A stretch of DNA of 34,357 nt from a virus. The translations under genes and the position numbers were made by a program. The notes below the pieces were generated by a model, which worked only from the letters and a program-made list of their open reading frames with translations, did no database searches and was not told the DNA's origin. The stretch is from IMG/VR virus record IMGVR_UViG_3300032294_002866, positions 1 through 34,357 of that record. One strand, written 5' to 3'. This document shows, piece after piece, positions 1 to 8,033 of the stretch (within the stretch, counting starts at the first letter, position 1; each line of letters opens with the position of its first letter).

Positions 1-1
1 A

Positions 2-1099
2 AACGCGGCGGAAACGAATGCGCGCAGCTTCAGTGCCGCTTTCGGCGCGTCTTCCCGCCGCATCCTGTATATGATTCAATTCGCGACCGGCTATGAATTG
101 GGCCTTGGCGATTTCGACGGCGGTTCGCCCGGTAGCCTGACCCGCGCGACGGTGCTGGCGTCTTCCAATGCGAATGCTTTGGTCACGCTTGCGGGAGGCA
201 CTAAAGATGTCTTTGCCGTGTTTGACCCGGCGGCGCGGGAGGTCATTTCAATATCTGCCACGTCAACGCTGGCGCTCGCGGATTTGGGCAATGCGGTAGT
301 GTTCACGGGCGCCAGCGCTGCCACGCTCAATCTGCCCGCCGTGGCGACCGCGCCAACTGGATCGGGCTGGATGGTCCGCAATGCTGGCACGGCTGCGCTG
401 ACGATTGACCCGAGCGGCGCAGAGACGATCAACGGCGCTTCCACGCTGGTATTGCAGGCGGGGCAGGCAGCGTTCGTATTTGATGGCGGCACGGCTTGGG
501 AATGCGTTATTGCTGGGCAGGCTGTGAATAGTGCGGTTATCGCTGACAGCGCCAGCGGTGCGTCGGTGGATATTGCCAGCGCTGCCACCACGGATATTGG
601 TGCTGCCACTTCGCCGAATGTGCGGATTACTGGCACAGCGACCATCACTGGCCTTGGCACGGCTCCGGCGGGCACGCGGCGCTTTCTGACCTTCGCGGCG
701 GTGCTGACCATTACTTATAACGCGACCAGCCTAATCACGCCGGGCGCGGCGAACATCACTACGGCGGCGGGCGATACGGCGGTGGCGCGATCGTTTGGGT
801 CTGGTAATTGGGTCTTGGAAAGTTACCAGCCGAGCACTACGGCAGGAATGAGGTTGTTGGCCGGAGCATCGCCATTGCCTATTCTCGCGACCGGAATCGG
901 CAATTTCACCGCAATCAGTTCTCTTGTAGGCAACGCGGCGGTTCTGCCGTCGGGCGGTACTTGGGCATGGTTTATCATTCGCATTTCTGCCACAGGAACG
1001 GTTACAAGTTGGTCCGCTGCGGTCGCCGCAGGTGGCGCGACCATCGGCGGCGCGGTTGGCGGTGAACAACATCTGGGATTTTGTTGGAGGATATCGTAA
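2..1099 (+). CDS. Phage tail fibre protein, 5'-truncated by window edge
   Basis: At least 365 residues, open to the left edge. An ATG exists at 71, but the frame upstream of it (positions 2-70) has no stop and reads as plausible fibre sequence (residues like ARSFSAAFG before YMIQFATGYELG), so the true start lies outside the window. The protein is rich in Ala, Thr, Gly and Ser with repeated short beta-type segments (for example TINGASTLVLQAGQ and TIDPSGAETI), as in receptor-proximal fibre or tail-decoration proteins of siphophages. No catalytic motif is visible. The stop overlaps the next start as TAATG at 1097-1101. Expected role: virion adhesion or tail-tip decoration. Family assignment is by overall pattern; function is inferred. 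Confidence 0.65.
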   Translation, partial: NAAETNARSFSAAFGASSRRILYMIQFATGYELGLGDFDGGSPGSLTRATVLASSNANALVTLAGGTKDVFAVFDPAAREVISISATSTLALADLGNAVVFTGASAATLNLPAVATAPTGSGWMVRNAGTAALTIDPSGAETINGASTLVLQAGQAAFVFDGGTAWECVIAGQAVNSAVIADSASGASVDIASAATTDIGAATSPNVRITGTATITGLGTAPAGTRRFLTFAAVLTITYNATSLITPGAANITTAAGDTAVARSFGSGNWVLESYQPSTTAGMRLLAGASPLPILATGIGNFTAISSLVGNAAVLPSGGTWAWFIIRISATGTVTSWSAAVAAGGATIGGAVGGEQHLGFCWRIS

Positions 1100-1518
1100 T
1101 GTTTATTCTTCGTCACCGCCGCAATGACGGTTCTTTTGTGATCGAACTCAACGGACTGCCTTATCATGTGATCCAAAGCGATCCGCTGTTTGCTGAGGTC
1201 TCCGCATCTGCTGAAGGCGTTGAATTGCTGCCTGAACCGGTGCCGCCCGCTCCGCCGCCCGTTGGCCCGCGTGAAGTTACCAACTTCCAAGCCCGCGCCC
1301 TGCTTATGAGCATGCCGGGCAGTGCGGAAGGGCGCAGCCTGTTTGATGATGTGGATGACGCGTTGCGCGCTATGGGCGGCGTTCCGTGGCAGGCGTGGGA
1401 ATACACCACAGTCTTCCCGCGTCATTCCGCCTTGATCGCGACAATTGCGGCGCAGCTTTCGCTTACTGAAGAACAGATAGACCAGATGTTCCTCGCGGCG
1501 GCGGCGATTAGCGTCTGA
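1099..1518 (+). CDS. Hypothetical tail-fibre-associated protein (139 aa)
   Basis: The start is taken as ATG 1099, which overlaps the preceding stop and has a GGAGG Shine-Dalgarno at 1086-1090; a TTG at 1081 in frame is less likely. The N-terminal third starts MFILRHRRNDGSF. A proline-rich linker (PEPVPPAPPPVGP) leads to a predicted helical C-terminal domain with the pattern VTNFQARALLMSMPG and LSLTEEQIDQMF. This layout resembles small proteins encoded directly after fibre genes that are thought to be fibre-associated or chaperone-like. I do not recognise a named family. It is coupled to the next gene by TGATG at 1516-1520. Confidence 0.6.
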   Translation: MFILRHRRNDGSFVIELNGLPYHVIQSDPLFAEVSASAEGVELLPEPVPPAPPPVGPREVTNFQARALLMSMPGSAEGRSLFDDVDDALRAMGGVPWQAWEYTTVFPRHSALIATIAAQLSLTEEQIDQMFLAAAAISV

Positions 1519-1913
1519 TGAAAGCGCTGCGCCTTATCCTAGCCGAACTCAATACGCCATCGTCGCAGCGTGACAGTTGGTTTGCCTGGGCATCGGGGCA
1601 GATGGCGCATACCATGATCGGCGCGATTATCGCAGGCACCTTGCTATTTGTGCTGGCGCCCGGCTGGGCCTTTGCGCTGGCAACGCTGGGCTATGCGCTT
1701 GGCAAAGAACTGCCTGATTTCCTGCGGAACCGCACATGGGCCAATGCGCGTGATTGCGTGCAAGATGCGCTTTTCGTGGCCGCTGGCGCCGCCTTGGTGG
1801 TTGCTATCGCAGGCAAGCATGAGCGACTATTCATCGTGGCAGTGCTGGCCGCTGGCATTGGCCTATGGCTTGGCGTTTCCGCGCGACTGAAAGGCGCCGG
1901 CAATGCTCGGTGA
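1518..1913 (+). CDS. Small multi-pass membrane protein (131 aa)
   Basis: Starts at ATG 1518 overlapping the previous stop. Hydrophobic segments lie near residues 30-60 (HTMIGAIIAGTLLFVLAP, then WAFALATLGYALG), 85-99 (ALFVAAGAALVVAIAG) and 104-122 (RLFIVAVLAAGIGLWLG), so three or four membrane spans are predicted. The segment between the second and third (KELPDFLRNRTWANARDCVQD) is polar. Proteins of this shape are found among phage tail or lysis genes and are often annotated as putative membrane or holin-like, but neither its size nor its sequence fixes a function. It sits between fibre and tail-tip genes rather than in the main lysis cassette. Confidence 0.6.
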   Translation: MKALRLILAELNTPSSQRDSWFAWASGQMAHTMIGAIIAGTLLFVLAPGWAFALATLGYALGKELPDFLRNRTWANARDCVQDALFVAAGAALVVAIAGKHERLFIVAVLAAGIGLWLGVSARLKGAGNAR

Positions 1914-2061
1914 TGACGCGCCAGGAATGGATGCGCCAGCCATATTATCGGCTTCCATGGCAACTGCCGCGCCCGCGTTCCGCCCGGCCTTGACGCTCGG
2001 GCCGCAGCCCGGCGCCACGGTGTTGTTGCTGGAAATCACCGCGAAGGCGCCTGACGCATGA
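1903..2061 (+). CDS. Possible 52-aa coupled small protein
   Basis: ATG 1903 lies inside the end of the membrane-protein gene. The frame runs 52 codons to a TGA at 2059-2061 that overlaps the ATG of the tail-tip gene at 2058 (ATGA). The product begins MLGDDAPGMDAPAIL and ends LLLEITAKAPDA, Ala/Pro-rich with no recognisable domain. Support comes from the exact coupling to the downstream gene and from filling an otherwise empty 144-base gap. A shorter alternative (26 codons from ATG 1913) does not reach the next gene. It could be a real phage microprotein or only a translational bridge. Confidence 0.45.
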   Translation: MLGDDAPGMDAPAILSASMATAAPAFRPALTLGPQPGATVLLLEITAKAPDA

Positions 2062-3617
2062 TGGCTTTCGACGCCCCCGCGATGATCGCTCCGGCCTTCC
2101 TGCCGGCGGCTTTTGTTTCGCCGCAGAATGTCGACACGCTGCGCCTTGCCTCTGCCGGTTTTGTCTCGGCTGCCAGCGATAGCCCGGCGCTGGCCTTTTA
2201 TGAACCGCGCATCATGGGTGAGATTGAAATAGGCCAATCCGCCGCTGATGCGGTTGGCGTGGGCGGGCGCGTGGCGCTTACTGTGTCTGAGATTGCCTTA
2301 GCCGATGCTGATGGCTTCAGCGCTGATCTGGCGCGGTTTGGCGGGGCAGATGGCCGGGCGGTTCGGGTGTTATCCCTGCCGGTGGTGGACGCTCGCGCCA
2401 GTGACTTCGGCGCTACGCTCGCCAGTGCAGCGGTGCCCTTTGTTGGTGTGCTTCGCAGCATAGATTGCATTGGCGATTTCACGTCGCGCATCGCCCTGAA
2501 TGACCTGACCGAACGCATGGCCACGCCATTGCAGCCGACGCTCTATCAAGGCGCGGGCGGGCAGGAAGGCGGCGCAGAATTGAAAGGCCGCCCGAAGCCC
2601 GTGACGCTTGGGCAGGTGTTCAATATCGCGCCGGTGTTTCTGGGCAATGTGGATCTGGGCGCGGGTAGCCTGCCGACCTATCAAAGCCACTGGCGCGCAA
2701 TGGCCGGGCATGACGTTATTCGCATTCGCGGCGTGGCGCAGGCCATCATCACCAGCGGCACGCCTACGGTGGGCCAGGCGCGAGACTTTCCGGCGCTCGG
2801 CCTATTTCAGCTTGGCGGCGCGCCGGATGGCGATGTCACCGCCGATGCGCGTGGCGATGTCGTGCCGGTCTATCAGAACACGACTGGCGCTATTCTGCGC
2901 CGAATGCTGGAAAGCCTCGGCGGTGCTTTCACCTTTGCGGAATTTGACGAAGACGCGTGGGGCTTTGCGGAACTGGACCTGCCGGGCGTTGTTGGTTTTC
3001 ACCAAGGCGCCGGCGCAGTCAGCACGATTGCCGCCGTTGAAGAAGTACTTGCAGGGTCTGGCGCCATGCTTTCGGGCACGCGAGGCGGTAAGCTGCGCTT
3101 GGCTGATCCGCTGGCGACGGACGCCGCGCAATTCGATCTGCCTTCATCCTGCATTTTAGAATGCGAACCTTTACCCTTACCGGCGAGCCTTCGCCCCTTG
3201 CCGCGCGCCATAGCGGTGCGCTGGCAACGCAACCATGCGCCGCTGTCCAATATCGCGGGCGCGGTATCTGCCGCTGATCGGCAGCGCTTGGGGCAAGAAG
3301 GTAACTTTGCGCGGGCGGAAAGCGCCTTGATTACGTCCCGCGTGGCGCAACAACGGGAAATATCCTTCCCGGCGGCTTATTGGAATGAAAGCGAAGCGCT
3401 GGCGCGTGCCGAAAAATGGCGAGTACTGCTGGAAGCCGGGCCGCGCATGGTGCGGGTTGTGGCGGATCGACTGCTTGGGCAAATTGAAATCGGGCACATC
3501 GGGCGCATTACATACCCGGCATTCGGGCTTGATAACGGCTTCGCAGGCGTTGTGGTCGGCTGGCGCGAAAGCCTTTCGGCGCGGCGCCTTGAAATCAAAT
3601 TATGGGGGGCAGGCTGA
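2058..3617 (+). CDS. Tail-tip (baseplate-type) protein, 519 aa
   Basis: Overlaps the small upstream frame by ATGA and starts MMAFDAPAMIAP. Around residues 175-200 it has RPKPVTLGQVFNIAPVFLG, a segment typical of a siphophage tail-tip protein family in which a short 'PVTYG.VFN..P.L' stretch precedes a description of tail geometry. The C-terminal third (RWQRNHAPLSNIAGAVSAAD, then GQIEIGHIGRITYPAFGL and VVVGW near the end) fits the same family, which is usually encoded near the end of the tail module and thought to form part of the tip that contacts the receptor. No enzyme motif is seen. The product acts in the virion. Family recognition is from memory of sequence pattern. Confidence 0.6.
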   Translation: MMAFDAPAMIAPAFLPAAFVSPQNVDTLRLASAGFVSAASDSPALAFYEPRIMGEIEIGQSAADAVGVGGRVALTVSEIALADADGFSADLARFGGADGRAVRVLSLPVVDARASDFGATLASAAVPFVGVLRSIDCIGDFTSRIALNDLTERMATPLQPTLYQGAGGQEGGAELKGRPKPVTLGQVFNIAPVFLGNVDLGAGSLPTYQSHWRAMAGHDVIRIRGVAQAIITSGTPTVGQARDFPALGLFQLGGAPDGDVTADARGDVVPVYQNTTGAILRRMLESLGGAFTFAEFDEDAWGFAELDLPGVVGFHQGAGAVSTIAAVEEVLAGSGAMLSGTRGGKLRLADPLATDAAQFDLPSSCILECEPLPLPASLRPLPRAIAVRWQRNHAPLSNIAGAVSAADRQRLGQEGNFARAESALITSRVAQQREISFPAAYWNESEALARAEKWRVLLEAGPRMVRVVADRLLGQIEIGHIGRITYPAFGLDNGFAGVVVGWRESLSARRLEIKLWGAG

Positions 3618-5536
3618 TGCCAGGCGCTTTTCTGTATGACAACGCAATGCGCGGCGCCACGCTTTCCAGCGCGCAGGCGACCGTGGGCAGTATGCCGCTT
3701 TCTAATCTTCAAGACCCTCAGCCGCGCCGTCGCACGCGCTTGATGGGAAGCAGCGCCAGCATCATTGCCGATATGGGCGCGAATGTGTCTGTTGATTGTG
3801 TGGCGCTGATTTCAACTACGCTAGGCGCCGGCGCCACGGTGCGGACGCGGGTGGGTAGCGAAGCGGGAATTGTAGAAGCCGTGCCGCTGGTCGGCCTGGA
3901 TTTTCTCCAAGCAACGCCTTCAAGCATGGCCGCCTGGTCCGCCGCGCGTGGCGGTGCGGGTGGCGCGGGTGAGGCAACCTATTTCGACGCGGCGGGCAAT
4001 TTGGTCATAGCGGCGGCAGGCGAGTGGCGCATTGACCATGACCCGATCACGCGCGAACGGCGTGGCCTGCTGTTGGAACCAGCCCGGACGAATATCGCCT
4101 TGAGGTCGCGCGATTTTACGCAGGCCGCATGGGTGAAGACAGGCATCACCGCTGCGCTTGACGTGGCGGGCATCGATGGCACTTCCAGTACCGCATCGCG
4201 CCTTACCGCCACGGCGGCCAATGCAACGGCGCTGCAAGCCATTACGTCGGCAAGTGCCGCGCGCGTCACTTCCTTTTTTGTGCAGCGCATCACCGGCAAC
4301 GGCACGATTGAAATAACACAGGACAACGGCGCGACGTGGACCGCCATCACGCTTACCGCCGCGTGGCAGCGGTTTATCATTCCAGTGGCGACCATCACCA
4401 ACCCTGTGATTGGGGTTCGCATAGTCACCAGTGGCGATGTCATCGCGGTGGATGCGGCCCAGTGCGAGGTTGGGACATTTGCGACAAGCCCCATACTCAC
4501 TGGCGCGTCCGCAGTAACCCGCGCGGCGGATGGCGGAACGCTTTCTATCGCGGAGCTGGGCAACTTCACGTTCTTTACTGAATCGCGGCACGTGGTCTTC
4601 AACAATGAGGCAGGTCTAAATTTTCCAAGCTTTTTTTTGGTGAATGAACCAAGCGGGCTTCTCGGGAGATTGGAGCATCGAGTTTACGGCGCTTCTGGTA
4701 CGTTTGTCGCAGACAGTTTTTCGTCCGCTTCAGGTTCAGGAATTGCGGACTTCGGCGACATCGGAATATCCGCCGGCCAAGTACTGGCTCAGGTCAGCGC
4801 CTATGCAGCTAACGACATGGCTTATTCTGCAAATGGTGGCGCCATTCAAACGGATTCTTCAGGCGTGTTGCCCACACTTTCGCAACTTCAAATAGGCCAG
4901 GGTCTGGCTGTCACACACCTTCGGCGGCTTCGCCTTTACGGCAGCAGGCTTTCAAACGCGCAGCTTGTCGCGCTTTCCGGCACCGGTTCAACGCTTGTGC
5001 CTGCTGAAATCACTGGCGACACCGGTATCATTTCGGCAGAAGCAGAAGACGCGAACCAGGGCAATGTGATCCTGACACTGCCAGCGCTTGTTGTGGGGCG
5101 GTATCTGCGGGTCGACATTACAAACCCAACCGCATCCTTCACGGATATTGGCGTGCTGGCGGCGGGCGCGCTTTGGCGGCTGCTGCGCGGCACGGCCTAT
5201 GGCATCCGCGAAGGGCGCGTGATGCTGGACAGGCGCGACCGCAACCCCTTCACCGGGGCTGAATTCCCGGTGCCGGCCATCGCCAACCCGCGCATGGTGG
5301 CCTTCACGCTGCCTTCGCTTTCGGTAGCGGAAGCCCGCAATCAGCACCGCGCGCTGTTGCGGCTGCTTGGAGCGGCTGGTGATGCGCTTTGGATTGCAGA
5401 GCTTAGTGATAGCATGGCTGAGCGGAACCGCCGTGCCATTTGGGGCGCGGTCAACGTGCCCGGCGAGGATGCCGCTGTTTCGCGTGACAGCTTCCCGCTT
5501 TCATCCCGCGCTTTCCGCATCGTCGAACGCCTTTAA
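3617..5536 (+). CDS. Tail-tip/receptor-binding protein with inserted carbohydrate-binding-like region (639 aa)
   Basis: ATG 3617 overlaps the previous stop (TGATG) and is preceded by a G-rich ribosome site; an in-frame ATG at 3602 would add five residues. The first ~110 residues and the last ~160 look like one conserved tail-tip scaffold (LYDNAMRGATLSSAQATVG at the front; VGRYLRVDITNP and DRRDRNPFTGAEF at the back). Between them, about residues 110-460, is a variable beta-rich block starting near LLLEPARTNIALRSRDF, a signature of phage sugar-binding or LamG-like tail proteins. This suggests a host-range domain placed within a conserved frame. Expected role: binding host surface glycans. Confidence 0.6.
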   Translation: MPGAFLYDNAMRGATLSSAQATVGSMPLSNLQDPQPRRRTRLMGSSASIIADMGANVSVDCVALISTTLGAGATVRTRVGSEAGIVEAVPLVGLDFLQATPSSMAAWSAARGGAGGAGEATYFDAAGNLVIAAAGEWRIDHDPITRERRGLLLEPARTNIALRSRDFTQAAWVKTGITAALDVAGIDGTSSTASRLTATAANATALQAITSASAARVTSFFVQRITGNGTIEITQDNGATWTAITLTAAWQRFIIPVATITNPVIGVRIVTSGDVIAVDAAQCEVGTFATSPILTGASAVTRAADGGTLSIAELGNFTFFTESRHVVFNNEAGLNFPSFFLVNEPSGLLGRLEHRVYGASGTFVADSFSSASGSGIADFGDIGISAGQVLAQVSAYAANDMAYSANGGAIQTDSSGVLPTLSQLQIGQGLAVTHLRRLRLYGSRLSNAQLVALSGTGSTLVPAEITGDTGIISAEAEDANQGNVILTLPALVVGRYLRVDITNPTASFTDIGVLAAGALWRLLRGTAYGIREGRVMLDRRDRNPFTGAEFPVPAIANPRMVAFTLPSLSVAEARNQHRALLRLLGAAGDALWIAELSDSMAERNRRAIWGAVNVPGEDAAVSRDSFPLSSRAFRIVERL

Positions 5537-5547
5537 GGAATTCCGGC

Positions 5548-5850
5548 ATGTCTGATGATTCGATTGGCTTTATCGCCAAGGTCGCGGCGGCGGCGGCCGG
5601 CATGGGCGCGGTTGTGCGCATGGCCTTTGCTGCGCAGGGCGGCGCGCGTGGCTGGCGGCTGGTGATTGAAGCCTTTGTGGGGGCGGCCCTTGGGGTTATC
5701 GCCGCCGCCGCTGCGGTGTGGCTTGACCCGGCCTTGAAGGCGGATTCCTGGGCGATCTTCATTACCTGCGGCTGCGCTGGCCTTGCCGGTGCCATGGGCA
5801 CGCGCGTGCTGGATTTATTGACTGAATGGCTTTCCCGGAAAGCGAAGTAA
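5548..5850 (+). CDS. LydA-like holin (100 aa)
   Basis: ATG 5548 follows an AAGGAA ribosome site. Three hydrophobic segments are visible: residues ~8-29 (AKVAAAAAGMGAVVRMAFAA), ~38-62 (VIEAFVGAALGVIAAAAAVWL) and ~68-90 (SWAIFITCGCAGLAGAMGTRV), ending in a charged tail (EWLSRKAK). The order, length and the CGCAGLAGAMGTRVLDLL stretch match the LydA/phage_holin_3 type, whose members oligomerise in the inner membrane and open it at lysis time. It is separated from the rest of the lysis cassette by five tail-associated genes. The next start follows its stop directly. The family call is by pattern. Confidence 0.55.
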   Translation: MSDDSIGFIAKVAAAAAGMGAVVRMAFAAQGGARGWRLVIEAFVGAALGVIAAAAAVWLDPALKADSWAIFITCGCAGLAGAMGTRVLDLLTEWLSRKAK

Positions 5851-6066
5851 ATGGCTAACCAAACCGTAACCACCGTTGTCAATTACGATGATCCAACCAT
5901 CAGCGGCTTGCTGAATGGCGAGACTATCACAATCAACGGCGGCAGTAGATACAGTACCCGCTCCCGACCACGCAGAATACCGGCACGGTCTCTAACATTC
6001 AGGTGGGGTCGCGGATTCAGGTCTATAACTCAACAACGGACACAGAAATCGCTAACGAGATCGTAG
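5851..6066 (+). pseudogene. N-terminal fragment of a tail protein, out of frame with its continuation
   Basis: ATG 5851 directly follows the holin stop. The first ~31 codons (MANQTVTTVVNYDDPTISG, then ETITINGG) read as a normal phage tail-protein N-terminus. After about position 5943 the frame turns Arg/Ser-rich and low-complexity (SRYSTRSRPRRIPARS) and stops at 6066. The -1 frame instead becomes well-coding from about 5949 onward (PLPTTQNTGTVSNIQVG). The simplest reading is a one-base loss, or a deletion fusing two genes out of frame. No slippery heptamer is present, so programmed frameshifting is unlikely; a sequencing error remains possible. Confidence 0.5.
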
Positions 6067-6797
6067 CCGCTACGCCTTGGGTCTATCCCTATGATGAGGG
6101 CACGGACTTCACCACTGGCGACTTGATCCGGGTTCGGCTGGCCTATCAAAGCGGCGTGACTGCCAAGGTGGGGTTTGAAAGTTTCGCCGTGGCGAGCGCT
6201 TCCGGCTGGTCGCTTCTGGCTAATCAAGTAACCGATAGCGTCTATGCTGCGATTGCGGTGGACGGCAGCACGGTTTCCGAATTTGCCCCGGACTATCCGA
6301 ATGTGGAAGTGAATATCAACGATCCAGATGGAGTGACCAGTATCAATCGGCTTTACGCATGGTTCTCGCATATCTGCACAACCGAAGACGGTATTCGAAA
6401 TTGGCTGGGCGGTATTGTTGCTGAGGACAATGCCAATTTCAAAATCATCACTTCAAAGCTTAATCTCAGACTTGATAATGTTTCGACATTAGGCGTTCAA
6501 TTCGTTGGGGGAATCAGGCTGTATCGTGACGATGGCGCTGCGCCTGTTGTGGCAGCCACCACGGGCGGTGGGAGTATCACGATATATGCGGATAAGGTGT
6601 ATGTTGTCAGCACCGGGGGGAGTGCCTTGACGCCTTCGGAAAGCGCGAAGCTGATGGGCCTGCCGGATAGCGCGGCAAACGCCACTGCGGTTCTGACCGC
6701 CGCACAAGCGGCGCCGATCCATGCGGATATTCGCAAGGTGAACGCGGTCACTGTGGATGGCGCTGGCACTGAAGCTGACCCCTTCGGGCCGGTGTGA
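6003..6797 (+). CDS. Tail protein, C-terminal part of a disrupted gene (264 aa from GTG)
   Basis: The reading frame is open from about 5949, just after a TAG at 5946-5948. The only usable start nearby is GTG 6003, which has no Shine-Dalgarno, so this is best seen as the continuation of the gene begun at 5851. The sequence is a recognisable phage tail-associated pattern: SNIQVGSRIQVYNSTTDTEI, RVRLAYQSGVTAKVGFE, SVYAAIAVDGSTVSEF, then RLYAWFSHICTTEDGIRNW and a beta-rich end with GGGSITIYADKVYVV. It probably forms part of the tail tip or fibre. It ends in TGATG with the next gene. Confidence 0.55.
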   Translation: MGSRIQVYNSTTDTEIANEIVAATPWVYPYDEGTDFTTGDLIRVRLAYQSGVTAKVGFESFAVASASGWSLLANQVTDSVYAAIAVDGSTVSEFAPDYPNVEVNINDPDGVTSINRLYAWFSHICTTEDGIRNWLGGIVAEDNANFKIITSKLNLRLDNVSTLGVQFVGGIRLYRDDGAAPVVAATTGGGSITIYADKVYVVSTGGSALTPSESAKLMGLPDSAANATAVLTAAQAAPIHADIRKVNAVTVDGAGTEADPFGPV

Positions 6798-7201
6798 TGG
6801 CTTCCGTCTGGGGTGCGGCATGGGGCAATTCTTGGGGTAATGCCTGGGGCCCGCTTGACGGCGTTGCGGGTCTTTCCGCTGCCCGGCGTGCCTTGGTGCC
6901 TGGCGTGGTGCGGCGCGCCAATATCCCCCCTGGGCGGCTGCTTTCGGCGGTTGCGGCGGAGCTGCGGGGTGGCCGGATTAGCGCCGCAGCGCGGGTGGCG
7001 GTGTTTGAAGCCGTGCGGCGCCAGGTTGCGATCTCCGGGATTATTCGGGCAGTTGATGTGCCAGGCGCGCCGCGCGATGCGGCGGCGGCGGCTGATCTGC
7101 GCGCCGTGTCTTTGACGGCGGCTGAACGCCAAGCGCGGGTTGATGCCCTGCGCCGTGCTTTGGCGATACGTGCTGCGCGCCGCGCGGCCATTCCAAGCTG
7201 A
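6797..7201 (+). CDS. Minor structural protein with Trp-Gly repeats (134 aa)
   Basis: ATG 6797 overlaps the previous stop. The N-terminus carries a WG-type repeat (ASVWGAAWGNSWGNAWG), a motif often seen at the front of small virion proteins encoded after tail-tip genes. The remainder is Ala/Arg-rich and predicted helical (GLSAARRALVPGVVRRANI, then LSAVAAELRGGRISAAARV, and ADLRAVSLTAAERQARV). No enzymatic motif is present. Function is unknown; a tail or fibre accessory is most likely from position. A weak AAGGAA-type ribosome site lies upstream of the following gene, 18 bases downstream. Confidence 0.6.
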   Translation: MASVWGAAWGNSWGNAWGPLDGVAGLSAARRALVPGVVRRANIPPGRLLSAVAAELRGGRISAAARVAVFEAVRRQVAISGIIRAVDVPGAPRDAAAAADLRAVSLTAAERQARVDALRRALAIRAARRAAIPS

Positions 7202-7219
7202 ACAGAAGGAATTCACACC

Positions 7220-7528
7220 ATGGCGATTGTGCCGTTGCAGTGGCCCGATAAGCGGCCCGGCGATAGGGCTTACTGGCAGTTGGATTGGACTGACCAGCTT
7301 GCGCTGGAAAGCCCTGTGGACACTGTCGCAACCGTTTTATGGGTGGTGCCGGCCGGTATCACGCGCGTCACGGCGGGTAAGCTTGATAAGGACGCGGCTT
7401 CAAAGATAGCGCTGATTTGGCTGGAAGGTGGCACGGCGGGGCAGACCTATGCCTTTGTCTGCACCATCACCACGGCCAATGGCATCACGCTGGAACGCGG
7501 TGTCAGCCTTTACGTGCGGCAACCATAA
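7220..7528 (+). CDS. Small Ig-like fibre-tail adaptor-type protein (102 aa)
   Basis: The start has an AGAAGGAA ribosome site about 7 bases upstream. The sequence starts MAIVPLQWPDKRPGDRAYW, then alternates short beta-type segments (DTVATVLWVVPAGITRVTAG, SKIALIWLEGGTAGQTYAF, TITTANGITLERGVSLYV). This is the shape of a family of ~100-aa phage proteins whose signature is a W-P-x-K start, a conserved 'WLEGGTAGQTY' middle and a final beta strand, sometimes named fibre-tail adaptor. It is expected in the virion tail. It ends the tail segment; the lysis genes follow with a two-base gap. Confidence 0.6.
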   Translation: MAIVPLQWPDKRPGDRAYWQLDWTDQLALESPVDTVATVLWVVPAGITRVTAGKLDKDAASKIALIWLEGGTAGQTYAFVCTITTANGITLERGVSLYVRQP

Positions 7529-7529
7529 C

Positions 7530-7775
7530 ATGGGGCCGCCGGAAAGCAGCCTGGGTGGGCGATTGAATGATGTGGAACGTCGCCAAGCCGTGCATGAAGC
7601 GGTGTGTGAGGAACGGTATAAGGGCATCAATGAAGGCATCGCGCAGATCAGGATTGATCTGGCGCAGCGCGGCGTGAAGATGGAAGGCCTGGTGCGCGCT
7701 TGGGCTATCGTCATCACCGCTTTCGTGATGGCGTTTCAGATGCTGGTGTCCTTCGTGAAATTCTCTTGGCACTGA
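7530..7775 (+). CDS. XhlA-like coiled-coil/membrane protein (81 aa)
   Basis: ATG 7530 begins two bases after the previous stop. The N-terminal ~50 residues are charged and heptad-like (NDVERRQAVHEAVCEERY, then EGIAQIRIDLAQRGVKMEG). They are followed by one hydrophobic segment (AWAIVITAFVMAFQMLVSF) and a short tail (VKFSWH). This topology, coiled coil then C-terminal anchor, is that of haemolysin XhlA-type proteins that help holins permeabilise the inner membrane. It lies at the head of the main lysis cassette and is joined to the next gene by an overlapping stop/start. The family assignment rests on topology. Confidence 0.5.
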   Translation: MGPPESSLGGRLNDVERRQAVHEAVCEERYKGINEGIAQIRIDLAQRGVKMEGLVRAWAIVITAFVMAFQMLVSFVKFSWH

Positions 7776-7984
7776 TGAATTCATGGCAGGAAAGCCGCGA
7801 TGCCATTGTGCGCGCGGCCATCACCGCTATGGCTGAGGCCGGTGGTGGGTTGGATTTTTTGGCAATGCAGGCCGCGCTTGAAGCGGACTTCAAGGAAGCG
7901 GCGCGCCAGCGCTTGCAGGAAGCGGGTTCCGATGTTGCCTGGTTTGTGTTGGCGCGCCATCGCAGCCGCATGGAAGCGCCCTGA
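7775..7984 (+). CDS. Hypothetical 69-aa protein in lysis cassette
   Basis: ATG 7775 overlaps the previous stop (TGATG). The product is soluble and helical: NSWQESRDAIVRAAITAMAE, then GLDFLAMQAALEADFKEAAR and a basic end (VLARHRSRMEAP). I do not recognise a family. It lies between the XhlA-like and a small holin-like gene, separated from the latter by 49 bases, so it is expected to be co-transcribed with lysis genes. It could modulate holin timing, but nothing in the sequence shows this. Confidence 0.55.
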   Translation: MNSWQESRDAIVRAAITAMAEAGGGLDFLAMQAALEADFKEAARQRLQEAGSDVAWFVLARHRSRMEAP

Positions 7985-8033
7985 TCGCGCCGATCGGCGC
8001 CTTGCTGACAATTTGGATGAAAGGGAAATCGTG

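Noticed and set aside
71-1099. ATG 71 as the start of the first gene, with ATGA at 71-74 as coupling to a joined tape-measure frame from the right edge.
   Set aside because: If the window ends were joined, the tape-measure frame would hit TGA at 72-74, mimicking the usual coupling. But the added residues are Arg-rich shadow-like, and the fibre frame is open and plausible upstream of 71. The edges are thus more likely simple cuts.
1913-1993. A 26-codon frame from ATG 1913, coupled to the preceding stop.
   Set aside because: It ends well before the tail-tip gene, while the 52-codon frame from 1903 ends in exact overlap with it.
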